Source of the DNA: Bryobacterales bacterium
Lineage (GTDB): Bacteria > Acidobacteriota > Terriglobia > Bryobacterales > Bryobacteraceae
Length of the DNA: 11,787 bases
Assembly (NCBI GenBank): GCA_025462985.1
Contig: JAOAPP010000379.1
Span: forward strand, 1 to 11,787
Direction: 5' to 3'
The notes under the pieces are model-generated. The model was not told the origin of the DNA. It saw only the letters and a list, made by a program, of their open reading frames with translations, and made no database searches. Below are positions 1-6,796 of the stretch, one piece after another; position 1 is the first letter of the stretch; each line of letters starts with the position of its first letter. The translations under genes and the position numbers were made by a program.

Positions 1-1
1 G

Positions 2-223
2 GCTGAACAGTTGAGACAACTGCACGAGTTTGAAGAAGACGTGAAGGATGCGTTCGGTTTGACGGATCTTTACAACACTTCGCTAGGCACCACCAGCCGG
101 AAACACATGTACGATCGCGTCTACAAGCGGGACTTGGGAGAGCAGCCGAAGCCATGGGAGAAGAAGGACCACCGAATCGTCGCGCCGCACACGAAGGAAA
201 CAGTCGATCTATCGGCTGAGTAG
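2..223 (+). CDS. C-terminal fragment of an unrecognised protein, cut by the left edge
   Basis: This reading frame is open from the first bases of the window and ends at TAG 221-223. It gives 73 residues of what must be a longer protein. The fragment is hydrophilic and rich in charged and aromatic residues (for example DAFGLTDLYNTSLG, then KHMYDRVYKRDLGEQ), with no membrane segment and no motif I can place. The TTG at 11 is probably internal and not a start, because the frame continues upstream of it and no ribosome-binding site precedes it. The gene runs convergently into the TPR lipoprotein gene and the two 3' ends overlap by 15 nt (209-223). I do not recognise the family and assign no function. 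That it is coding rests on the open frame and the snug convergent arrangement only. Confidence 0.55.
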   Translation, partial: AEQLRQLHEFEEDVKDAFGLTDLYNTSLGTTSRKHMYDRVYKRDLGEQPKPWEKKDHRIVAPHTKETVDLSAE

Positions 224-1828
224 TCTCCGCATTTCCGCGAATGCCACGGCGGCATACTGATCGCCCGCAGTAAAGTTCGGAATGAACGGCGCGACGGGCG
301 GCGCTTTCGGGTCAAGTTGTCGCCCGGCACGGGTGAGCGAAGCAGCCAGCATGGCCCGGCTGCGGAGGTCTGTGTTGCCCGACTGGTCGGAAAGCGCTCT
401 CCAGCCATTCGCTGCTTCCGGGTAGTGGTCGTTGAGGAAAAGGCCATAGGCGAGAACAACCGCTTTCTGGTCGGCACTCAGGGGAGCAGTGTTCACATGT
501 TGCCGCAGCGTATCCGCAGACGGGTTGCCGAAAGCGATCGCATTCGCTGCCACAGCCAACGCCTTCACCGTCCCGGACGAAGCGGCAGCAAGAGAGGCGG
601 CGGCATCGGCGTGTGCGCTCGTGGGTTCCTTACTCATCAGATTCCACACGCAGGACTGGCTCAAAGCGAGTGAGCGCAGATCTGCCGAGGAGAATCGTGC
701 CGTCCTCAAAAGGGAGATGGCGTCCGGGATTCTGCCGGTGAGTGCCAGCCAGTTGGCGCGGATGAGCAGCAGAGCCGATTCATCTCCGCCCCGCTGCTGC
801 TTGAGATAGCGCGCGAAGATGCTGTCGGCGCGGGCCGCGTCACCTTCGAGGAAGACGCACATGGCCAACTCCGGAAGCGTTGCCGGATTCGCTTCGAGCG
901 ATTGATAGACTCCTTCCGCCGCACGGAAGTCTCTCGTCTGCACCAGACCCAGAGCCAGGAACGCACGCACCGTCACATTCCCCGGTCTGAGAAAGAGCGA
1001 TCTTTGCATAAGCTGCTTTCCTGCTGCTCCATCGCCCTGCAGAAAGCGCAGCGACGCCAAACTGACCAGAGCATCGAGGCTGTTTGGCGTCAGCCGCGCG
1101 AGCCTCGCTGAGGCCGCGATCTGATAGGCCAGCGGAGCGTGAGACAAGCGAGCGGATATCGCATCGAGACGTACCCGGTCGAGAGGGATGAACTGACCCT
1201 TGTGCCCGGACGCCTGCTGCAGAAGATCGCCGGTTGCCGAGGGATTGGTCTGTGCGGTAAGTTCAATCGCAGATAGATAAGCAAGTCCGAAAGTGGGATC
1301 TAACTCGGACGCCTTCTGTAGATTGTTCATTCGAACATTCGGATCGGACGCGGTCACGCCCTCTTCGTATTTCTGCAAGGCATCTTCCCGACGGGTGGAG
1401 AAAGCCGAGGCGTGCTCATCGAGATGAATCGCCAGTGCGTTCGCCGCTGAAATGATTCCGGAGGACTTCGGCTGTGTGACCACAAAGGCATCGCTCACCC
1501 GTTGAGATGAGAGATCGAAGATCGTCCCAGTGATTCTCCATTGCCCGTTCCGCAGTTCGAGCGTGGTTTGCAACGCCTGGGATGCCTGCGACTGATAGGC
1601 TTGCGATTGACTATCCACCAAGGTCGCCGAGAGGTTGGTGGCCGTCGCGAGATCGGCTTGCAGCACAACAGGCAGTCCGACGCGCAGCCACGCCGCGGCA
1701 GACTCCGGGACCAGGATGTTGCTGGGAAGGATCGCCAGACGGTTAACGCCTTCCGGTCGCTTATGGGAACAACTGCTGAGAAACGCTAAGGCAAAAAAAG
1801 AAACTGCCGTTCGAAAATGAAAGCGCAG
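209..1828 (-). CDS. TPR lipoprotein with TolB-like N-terminal domain; CTG start proposed
   Basis: Read from CTG at 1826-1828 this is a 539-residue protein. Its N-terminus is a textbook lipoprotein signal: Arg2 and Arg6, a hydrophobic stretch (residues 7-17), then lipobox Leu17-Ser-Ser-Cys20. Ser follows the Cys, so no Asp+2 retention signal is present and outer-membrane sorting is likely. Residues about 28-140 begin with NRLAILPSN and resemble the TolB/FlgO/LpoB-like alpha-beta domain. From about residue 148 to the C-terminus the protein is Ala/Leu-rich helical repeats of TPR type (ALQKYEEG, then KASELDPTFGLAYLS). No conventional start exists in frame between the upstream stop (1883-1885) and GTG 1664-1666. 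That GTG has no ribosome-binding site and would remove the first 54 residues, lipobox included. CTG lies 8 nt after the stop of the preceding TPR gene, with AGAGG just upstream, so translation is probably coupled. Likely role: periplasm-facing scaffold, possibly activating the PBP of the same operon (inference). Certainty is high for a TPR lipoprotein and moderate for the exact start. Confidence 0.8.
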   Translation of the reverse strand: MRFHFRTAVSFFALAFLSSCSHKRPEGVNRLAILPSNILVPESAAAWLRVGLPVVLQADLATATNLSATLVDSQSQAYQSQASQALQTTLELRNGQWRITGTIFDLSSQRVSDAFVVTQPKSSGIISAANALAIHLDEHASAFSTRREDALQKYEEGVTASDPNVRMNNLQKASELDPTFGLAYLSAIELTAQTNPSATGDLLQQASGHKGQFIPLDRVRLDAISARLSHAPLAYQIAASARLARLTPNSLDALVSLASLRFLQGDGAAGKQLMQRSLFLRPGNVTVRAFLALGLVQTRDFRAAEGVYQSLEANPATLPELAMCVFLEGDAARADSIFARYLKQQRGGDESALLLIRANWLALTGRIPDAISLLRTARFSSADLRSLALSQSCVWNLMSKEPTSAHADAAASLAAASSGTVKALAVAANAIAFGNPSADTLRQHVNTAPLSADQKAVVLAYGLFLNDHYPEAANGWRALSDQSGNTDLRSRAMLAASLTRAGRQLDPKAPPVAPFIPNFTAGDQYAAVAFAEMRRLLSR

Positions 1829-1840
1829 GAGATCCTCTAC
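1826..1840 (-). promoter_or_regulatory. Ribosome-binding site and CTG start of the TPR lipoprotein, overlapping the upstream stop
   Basis: On the minus strand the sequence reads GTAGAGGATCTCCTG. The TAG is the stop codon of the preceding TPR gene (1837-1839), AGAGG is a Shine-Dalgarno-like match that begins inside that stop, and CTG (1826-1828) follows it after a 5-nt spacer. This geometry is ideal for coupled re-initiation. It decides the start of the lipoprotein gene, because ATG, GTG and TTG are all absent from the reading frame here and no ATG, GTG or TTG in another frame could serve. Confidence 0.6.
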
Positions 1841-2640
1841 AGGGGCTTGGGATTTTCTGCAAGTAGCTGTTGGAAGGCCTCGCTATTTTTCATTGCCGCG
1901 AACTCGGGTATCGCGGGAATCTTTCCGCGGTCCTTCACTCCTTCTTCCAGCGCCTTACGCAGATAGATTAGCGCGCGCTCGTTCGAGCCGGCTTTGGCGT
2001 AAGTTTTGGCGAGAGAAAGATGGAAGAGCGCCAGCTCCGTGACGGTCCGCTCCTGGAGCAGCGTGCCGAAGCCGTTGTGACGCTCGAACACATCGGGATC
2101 AAGCCTCAGGGCTTCACTGTAATAGAACGATGCGTGCTTGTAGTCCTTCTTGGCGAAATAAGCGGCGCCTAGATTGGCGAAGACCGGGCCCGTGGCTCCG
2201 GACTTTTTCAACGAGCGCTTGTAAGAGGAGATGGCTCGGCCGTAGTTCTTCGTGGCATAGTAGATCGTCCCGAGATTGTTGATCGCCTCCGCGTAGGACG
2301 GGTCGAGCTTGATTGCACGCTCGTATTGTTTCTTTGCAAGACCGAACTGCATCATTTGATGGAATGCGATGCCGATTTTGTTGTCGGTGACCGACGATTC
2401 GGGCATCTCACGATACTTATCGACGGCTTCGCGGAACATCTTGCGAGCCATGAAAATGTCCCCGCGCATCTCCGGGGTAAGGACGGAACTTCCAGATACG
2501 TTGGTGGCGGGCGGTGTGTTGACCGCGGCGCGCAACGAATCGCGGTGAAGTCCGGGGTTTACCTGAGAAATGACGGGCAGGGCCGTCGATGCGAATGCCA
2601 GCAGGCAGCGAAACACACGGGAACCAGAATAAGAAAGCAC
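1837..2640 (-). CDS. Secreted TPR-repeat protein
   Basis: This encodes 267 residues from a GTG start (2638-2640). No in-frame ATG lies upstream, and a G-rich ribosome-binding site (AAGGGGGG) sits about 8 nt before it. Residues 1-25 form a Sec-type signal peptide (Arg8 and Arg11, then hydrophobic LLAFASTALPVIS) with no Cys after it, so it is probably a soluble periplasmic or exported protein and not a lipoprotein. After a Pro/Ser/Thr linker (about 30-57), TPR motifs follow at about 84-115, 116-149, 150-184 and 203-236, for example AINNLGTIYYATKNYGRAIS and PVFANLGAAYFAKKDYKHAS. No catalytic domain is visible, so a protein-binding scaffold is expected. The gene lies 54 nt after the class A PBP and 8 nt before the TPR lipoprotein, which points to co-transcription and a shared envelope role (inference). 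The partner is unknown. Confidence 0.85.
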   Translation of the reverse strand: MLSYSGSRVFRCLLAFASTALPVISQVNPGLHRDSLRAAVNTPPATNVSGSSVLTPEMRGDIFMARKMFREAVDKYREMPESSVTDNKIGIAFHQMMQFGLAKKQYERAIKLDPSYAEAINNLGTIYYATKNYGRAISSYKRSLKKSGATGPVFANLGAAYFAKKDYKHASFYYSEALRLDPDVFERHNGFGTLLQERTVTELALFHLSLAKTYAKAGSNERALIYLRKALEEGVKDRGKIPAIPEFAAMKNSEAFQQLLAENPKPL

Positions 2641-2694
2641 GGGAGTCCCCCCTTGCTTCCCTAATATATACCTACTGGAGCGAGATGGCGCGAG
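2641..2694 (-). other. Short spacer between the PBP and the TPR gene
   Basis: This 54-nt gap contains the ribosome-binding site of the TPR gene and a short AT-rich stretch (TAATATATA at about 2662-2670). I see no stable hairpin followed by a T run, so there is no evidence of a terminator. Read-through from the PBP gene is the simplest reading. Confidence 0.5.
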
Positions 2695-5238
2695 TTATCG
2701 AAAGATACTCTTCAGCTTGTCAAACACGCCGGACTTCTTTTTTCGGCCGTTGTCCTGGGACTGCTCCGGCGGCTGGTTTGGCGGAGTGATCACTGCCGTC
2801 GTCCCTGGCGCCGGGGCCTCCGGAAATGGCGGCGGCTTTGTGGAAGCGGGCTGGATCGGAACCGATGCGCTGGCGCTCACGCCGAAAGGATTGGCCGTCT
2901 CCCATCCCGCCACCTGGGTCGACCCGCCATGATGAAGCGGGCAATACTGCACCGGCTGCGTACCCACTAAGTAGAATTCGGACTGAGTCTTCGGACAGGC
3001 GCTGGTGGCGAGTTCGCCAGTCTCAGGATCAATTTGCGCGCTGACGACCCCTGGGGGGATCCGGAAACTCGTCACGTCCCGATACTCCCGATGCTGATGG
3101 GCGCGCTTCATAAACTCAGCCCAGATGGGAAGCGCCGCGTGCGCTCCTTCGACTTTCAAATCCTGATAATCATCCAGTCCGACCCAGACCAGGCAGAGTA
3201 GATTGCTGGTGAAGCCAGCAAACCAGGCATCGTGCGAGGTCCCGGTTTTTGCTGCCGCCGGCAGCGTAAAACCATACGAGTGCACCCGGGCGCCAGTCCC
3301 GCTGCGCAACACTTCCTGCAGCATGTTCACCATGAGGAAGTTGACCCGTGGATCGAGGATCTTGCTGGATTCCACTTCCGATGTCCAGACATTCTTGGCG
3401 GAACTGTCGATGATCTTCGAGATCAAGCGAGGCTTCACCATCACACCCTCATTCGCAAAAATCGTGTAAGCCGCCGACATCGCCAAAGGCGTCACGTTGT
3501 AAGCACCGAGAGCCATGGCAGGAGTGGCGCTGATGTCAGCGAGTCCCGCTTTGTGCGCCAGGTCGGCCACCGTACTGAATCCGGCGGCTTGCGCCACTTC
3601 GACCGCGGGCACGTTCAGCGAGTTGGCAACCGCGTACCTCATCGTGACGTTGCCTTTCCAATCGCTGTGATGGAAATCGGTCGGCTCATATGGCTTGCCA
3701 TCGAACATGAATGTTTGCGGCTCATCCGAAAACAGACTGGAGGGAGTCATCGGATTGGGATGATCGTAAAGGCCCGAATTGAGAGCGGCTGCATACACGA
3801 ACGGCTTGAAAACACTACCGGAAGGACGGTTGGCGAGGACGTGATTCAGCTGGCTCATGCCATAGTTCTTCCCACCGATCAGCGCCTTCACTTCGCCACT
3901 GTGTGGATCAAGGCAAATGAGAGCCACTTGAGGATCTTCGGCCGGCCCGCCCTTTTTGCGACGCTTGGCGAGAATTGTTTCGAGCTCGTGCATTCCGATG
4001 GCAACCGATTCGGCGGCATCGCGCTGCAACTCGGGATCGAGTGTTGTGTAGATCTTCGAACCGGAGTCCTGGAAATCTCGATCGTGAAAGTCGTCGCTCA
4101 ACTGCTCATTTACGAGGTCGACGAAGTAGGGCGCGTCGGCTGACTCAATGCCCTGCTTGCCGACGACCATAGGAGACTCGCTGGCTGCTTCAAACTGCGA
4201 TTTGGTCAGGTATCCGTTCTCCAGCATTAGCCGCAGCACCACGTTGCGACGCGCCTTCGCGCGCTCCGGCCAGCGCACCGGGTTCCGGTAGCTAGGCTCC
4301 TGTATGAGCCCTGCAAGTGTGGCCGCCTCCGGAACGGTCAGGTGCCGGATGTCCTTGCCGAAATACGCCTGGGCCGCTTCGCCGAAACCGCGGATGGCGA
4401 ATGAGCCGCGCCGTCCAAGATCCACCTCGTTGGCGTAGTACTCGAGAATCTTTTCCTTCGTCAGCTTGCGCTCCAGATGGATCGAGATCATGAGCTCGGC
4501 GAACTTCCGGCCGAAGGTTTTGCGATGATCGAGCCACAACATCCAGGCAAGCTGCTGGGTCAAGGTCGAAGCGCCTTCGGCTTTCCGATGCTCCTTCAGA
4601 TCAACCAGGAACGCTCTCGTCATACGAATAGGATCGAAGCCGGAATGCTGAAAGAAGCGTTTGTCCTCTGCGGAAATGAGAGCATGGACCAGAACCGGAG
4701 GCATGTCTTCATATCGAACCAGCCGACGCTTTTCGCGATTCTTGGCGAAAAGACTGCTAAGCAGCTGCGGATCCAGCGTGTACTCGGTCCGCGGCGTGTT
4801 GTCGGTCAGATCGATGATGGACTCGATCTTGTCGTCCTGATAACGCACCACTCCGGGCTGACCGGTCATGTAGGCTTGAGGACCCGGAAAAATCTCGACC
4901 GCGTCGGGACGGAGATGGTACCAACCATTGGTATTCGAGTGCGCATCTTCGGAGTAGCCGCTTTCCCGCAGACGGGCCGCCATTTTCAGGGGTGAACCCG
5001 CATCTCCAACGCCAATCACTTGCGGCGCGGCGTACAGCAGGGATGACTTCGGGAAAAGCCCATGCGCGAGCTTCTCATCGGCCAGACGCGCGTACTTGGC
5101 GTATGAGAACCATAAGAAGGCCACGAGCGCTAACGAAGTCACCACTATCACTAGGGCAACTGTTCTCTGTATATTCAGATAATTCGGAACGGTGGCTGCA
5201 GGGCGCGGCTTGATCGGGAGTTTGATGCGTACGGGCAA
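2695..5238 (-). CDS. mrcB: Bifunctional class A penicillin-binding protein, PBP1b type (transglycosylase/transpeptidase)
   Basis: This 847-residue enzyme polymerises lipid II into glycan strands and cross-links them at the outer face of the inner membrane. A single membrane anchor lies at about residues 25-46. Residues about 64-165 align by eye with the UB2H region of E. coli PBP1B, including the EIFPGP segment and the YTLDP strand before the catalytic domain. The GT51 domain has catalytic Glu191 in SAEDKRFFQHSG, GASTLTQQ at 222-229, and RKLTKEKILEYYANE from 257. The transpeptidase domain has Ser475-Val-Phe-Lys478, SLN at 540-542 and KTGT at 664-667, so both activities look intact. A tail holds two Cys (748, 766), then a Pro-rich stretch and a basic end (GRKKKSGVFDKLKSIFR). 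The start is TTG at 5236-5238, because an in-frame stop lies 3 nt upstream (5242-5244). The ribosome-binding site is weak. It is followed by two TPR genes. The class call is firm; the mrcB symbol rests on the UB2H-like segment. Confidence 0.95.
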   Translation of the reverse strand: MPVRIKLPIKPRPAATVPNYLNIQRTVALVIVVTSLALVAFLWFSYAKYARLADEKLAHGLFPKSSLLYAAPQVIGVGDAGSPLKMAARLRESGYSEDAHSNTNGWYHLRPDAVEIFPGPQAYMTGQPGVVRYQDDKIESIIDLTDNTPRTEYTLDPQLLSSLFAKNREKRRLVRYEDMPPVLVHALISAEDKRFFQHSGFDPIRMTRAFLVDLKEHRKAEGASTLTQQLAWMLWLDHRKTFGRKFAELMISIHLERKLTKEKILEYYANEVDLGRRGSFAIRGFGEAAQAYFGKDIRHLTVPEAATLAGLIQEPSYRNPVRWPERAKARRNVVLRLMLENGYLTKSQFEAASESPMVVGKQGIESADAPYFVDLVNEQLSDDFHDRDFQDSGSKIYTTLDPELQRDAAESVAIGMHELETILAKRRKKGGPAEDPQVALICLDPHSGEVKALIGGKNYGMSQLNHVLANRPSGSVFKPFVYAAALNSGLYDHPNPMTPSSLFSDEPQTFMFDGKPYEPTDFHHSDWKGNVTMRYAVANSLNVPAVEVAQAAGFSTVADLAHKAGLADISATPAMALGAYNVTPLAMSAAYTIFANEGVMVKPRLISKIIDSSAKNVWTSEVESSKILDPRVNFLMVNMLQEVLRSGTGARVHSYGFTLPAAAKTGTSHDAWFAGFTSNLLCLVWVGLDDYQDLKVEGAHAALPIWAEFMKRAHQHREYRDVTSFRIPPGVVSAQIDPETGELATSACPKTQSEFYLVGTQPVQYCPLHHGGSTQVAGWETANPFGVSASASVPIQPASTKPPPFPEAPAPGTTAVITPPNQPPEQSQDNGRKKKSGVFDKLKSIFR

Positions 5239-5239
5239 A

Positions 5240-5252
5240 TTCTAGCCTAGAA
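5240..5252. repeat. Perfect 6-bp dyad just upstream of the PBP start
   Basis: TTCTAG-C-CTAGAA is a perfect inverted repeat with a one-base centre, ending one base before the TTG start of the PBP gene. It lies where a ribosome-binding site or an operator would be. It could be a regulator site or an RNA hairpin that limits initiation, or chance. The upstream half also supplies the in-frame stop TAG. No second copy was noticed in the window. Confidence 0.35.
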
Positions 5253-5296
5253 GTTCAGTTTGGGACTGATTGTTGGATGCCCGCAAGGTATCCAGG

Positions 5297-5740
5297 TTAC
5301 TTTCGGACTTCGTACGATTCTAACTCTTTCCAGATATCGTCATCATGGCGCGTCCAATCGGGCGATTCCTTTCCGGTAATCTGGAGTTCGTCGATTCGGA
5401 GCGTGCCGTGGCCGAATGGACAGATCCATTCCGTCTGGGGACGGCCAATGGTGAGAATATTGCCCCACGATCCAGTTGCAACGGGCATTATCAGACGGCG
5501 CAAACAGGTCCGGCAGCGCTGCCGCTGGTCACGGACCGACAGAGAGAGCAGACCCACGGCAATGAGCCAGACACCCAGAACACAGAACGTGTAGCTCATG
5601 TCCTGCAGAAACAAGGAACGATCGTGCTGGTATCGGCTGACCGGGGGCGGCGGGAAAAAGTGCGCAAGGGTCAGGTTGAGGAGGCAAACCACACCCACGA
5701 TGGCCGCCAACTTGCCCGCAAAATAGCCCCAATATTTCAT
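5297..5740 (-). CDS. Small two-helix membrane protein with Cys/His cluster, function unknown
   Basis: I start this at ATG 5738-5740 (147 residues). A longer version from GTG 5800 is possible, but AAGGAG lies 13 nt before the ATG and the extra 20 residues are not convincing. Hydrophobic segments at about 6-28 and 50-69 suggest two membrane helices joined by a short Pro-rich loop (FFPPPPVSRY). A C-terminal soluble part carries Cys76-x-x-Cys79 followed by LRRLIMP and GSWGN, then Cys107-Pro-Phe-Gly-His111-Gly. The Cys-x2-Cys and Cys-x3-His pairs could bind one zinc ion (inference). The end is acidic and Trp-rich. I recall this CxxCxRR...CPxGHG layout from hypothetical proteins of Acidobacteriota but cannot name the family. 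It sits between proline dehydrogenase (75-nt gap) and the PBP (58-nt gap), all on one strand, so it may be co-transcribed with them. Confidence 0.75.
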   Translation of the reverse strand: MKYWGYFAGKLAAIVGVVCLLNLTLAHFFPPPPVSRYQHDRSLFLQDMSYTFCVLGVWLIAVGLLSLSVRDQRQRCRTCLRRLIMPVATGSWGNILTIGRPQTEWICPFGHGTLRIDELQITGKESPDWTRHDDDIWKELESYEVRK

Positions 5741-5815
5741 TTCTGTTATTAGACTCCTTCCAACCAGGAGAGGTTGCACCGCGCAGCAGTCGCAATGCAC
5801 GGGTTGAGTTGTAGT

Positions 5816-6730
5816 TCAGTTGCGTATGAGATTGCGCGCCAGGAACAAAAGATTCGCCGGCCGTTCGGCAAGCCGTCGCATGAAGTACGGATACCATGCC
5901 GCGCCATACGGCACATACAAGCGTAAACGGAATCCCTTGCCTACAAGTTCCCGTTGCAGATCGCGGCGGATTCCATAGAGCATCTGGAATTCGAAGGCTT
6001 CGGGCGAAATACGGTTCTCACGGACGTGGGCGACGGCGGTACGGACCATCCGCTCGTCGTGGCTGGCGATAGCAGGTTGAGTTCCATGATCTAGCAGCAG
6101 TTTCAGGAGCTTGCTGTAGTTGCGATCCACTTCGGTCTTGCTTGCGTAGGCAACGGAAGGAGGCTCCTGATAGGCGCCTTTGCAGAGACGGATCGGGATT
6201 TGGCGTTCGGAGAGCATCCGGATGTCCGCTTCGCTGCGATACAGGTACGCCTGAATGACGGCCCTGACATGACCAGGAAAACGCGCCTGGAGGCGGGTAA
6301 CGACATCGAGCGTACGGTCCGTGTATTCGCTCGATTCCATGTCAATTTCAACGCGAGTGTTCAGCCGGCTGGCCTGCTCGACGAGCAGGCTGACGTTTTC
6401 GAAGCACGCTTCCTCGGACAGATCGAGTCCGACCTGGGTCAGTTTGACCGAGATGGTTGCGGAAAGGCGGGAACACTCGATTTCGCCGAGCGCGGCCAGA
6501 TAGCCATCCCGCGACCTGGCGGCTTCTTCCACCGAGTGCACATTCTCGCCCAGGAAGTCGAGAGTTGCCAAGATACGTTCAGAGGCAAGCTTTCGCACGA
6601 CGTCCATTTCCTCTTCGAGACTGAAGCCCGCGATGAAGCGGCGAGTCAGCTTTTCCGATATCGGCGACTGTTCGACCCAGTGCCGCAGACCCTTGTGAGC
6701 AGAAAGATAGAGCAGTGTCTGGCGAAGCAT
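5816..6730 (-). CDS. putA: Proline dehydrogenase, monofunctional (FAD-dependent)
   Basis: This 304-residue enzyme matches the single-domain proline dehydrogenases that oxidise proline to pyrroline-5-carboxylate with FAD, passing electrons to the respiratory chain. The beta/alpha-barrel motifs appear in order: SVKLTQVGLD (94-103), EIDME (128-132), QAYL (160-163), RLCKGAYQEP (181-190), SHD (223-225), EFQMLYG (247-253), YVPYG (272-276) and the substrate-binding RRLAERPAN (285-293). All key residues I look for are present. ATG at 6728-6730 has GGAGAAGG about 10 nt upstream. The length is normal for the monofunctional type. The bifunctional PutA carries an added P5C dehydrogenase domain, which is absent here, and no P5C dehydrogenase gene lies in the window. 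It lies 66 nt after the PAP2 gene on the same strand. The symbol prodh or fadM-type putA would serve equally. A link to the envelope genes is not evident. Confidence 0.95.
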   Translation of the reverse strand: MLRQTLLYLSAHKGLRHWVEQSPISEKLTRRFIAGFSLEEEMDVVRKLASERILATLDFLGENVHSVEEAARSRDGYLAALGEIECSRLSATISVKLTQVGLDLSEEACFENVSLLVEQASRLNTRVEIDMESSEYTDRTLDVVTRLQARFPGHVRAVIQAYLYRSEADIRMLSERQIPIRLCKGAYQEPPSVAYASKTEVDRNYSKLLKLLLDHGTQPAIASHDERMVRTAVAHVRENRISPEAFEFQMLYGIRRDLQRELVGKGFRLRLYVPYGAAWYPYFMRRLAERPANLLFLARNLIRN

Positions 6731-6773
6731 GCCGCTTGAGCCTTCTCCAATATAACGGGAGCCCTTCCGGCAG

Positions 6774-6789
6774 CCTTGGACAGGCTCAG
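6774..6789. repeat. Copy resembling the dispersed CCTTCGACAGGCTCAG intergenic repeat
   Basis: CCTTGGACAGGCTCAG differs at one base from the short element CCTTCGACAGGCTCAG, which is scattered between genes in many bacterial genomes and gives the spurious peptide ALSLSK in false ORFs. The same peptide appears here in the minus-strand reading. The flanks form a small stem (AGCCT-TGGAC-AGGCT, 6773-6787). It lies between the PAP2 stop and the proline dehydrogenase start. Only this one copy is visible, so its repeat nature is from general knowledge and not shown within the window. Confidence 0.4.
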
Positions 6790-6796
6790 CGCGCCT

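Noticed and set aside
209..1666. GTG at 1664-1666 as the start of the TPR lipoprotein
   Set aside because: No ribosome-binding site. It would cut away a clear signal peptide and lipobox and the first strand of the N-terminal domain.
3232..4143. 303-codon plus-strand open frame opposite the PBP gene
   Set aside because: It is antisense to the transpeptidase domain, rich in His and Arg, and has no motif or ribosome-binding site. It is a shadow frame.
5741..5800. Longer form of the small membrane protein from GTG 5800
   Set aside because: The added residues lack a pattern, and the internal ATG 5740 has AAGGAG upstream and begins a typical N-terminus. The longer form is not fully excluded.
6200..6739. 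179-codon plus-strand open frame opposite proline dehydrogenase
   Set aside because: It is the mirror of a fully conserved enzyme, and the translated product has no recognisable features.
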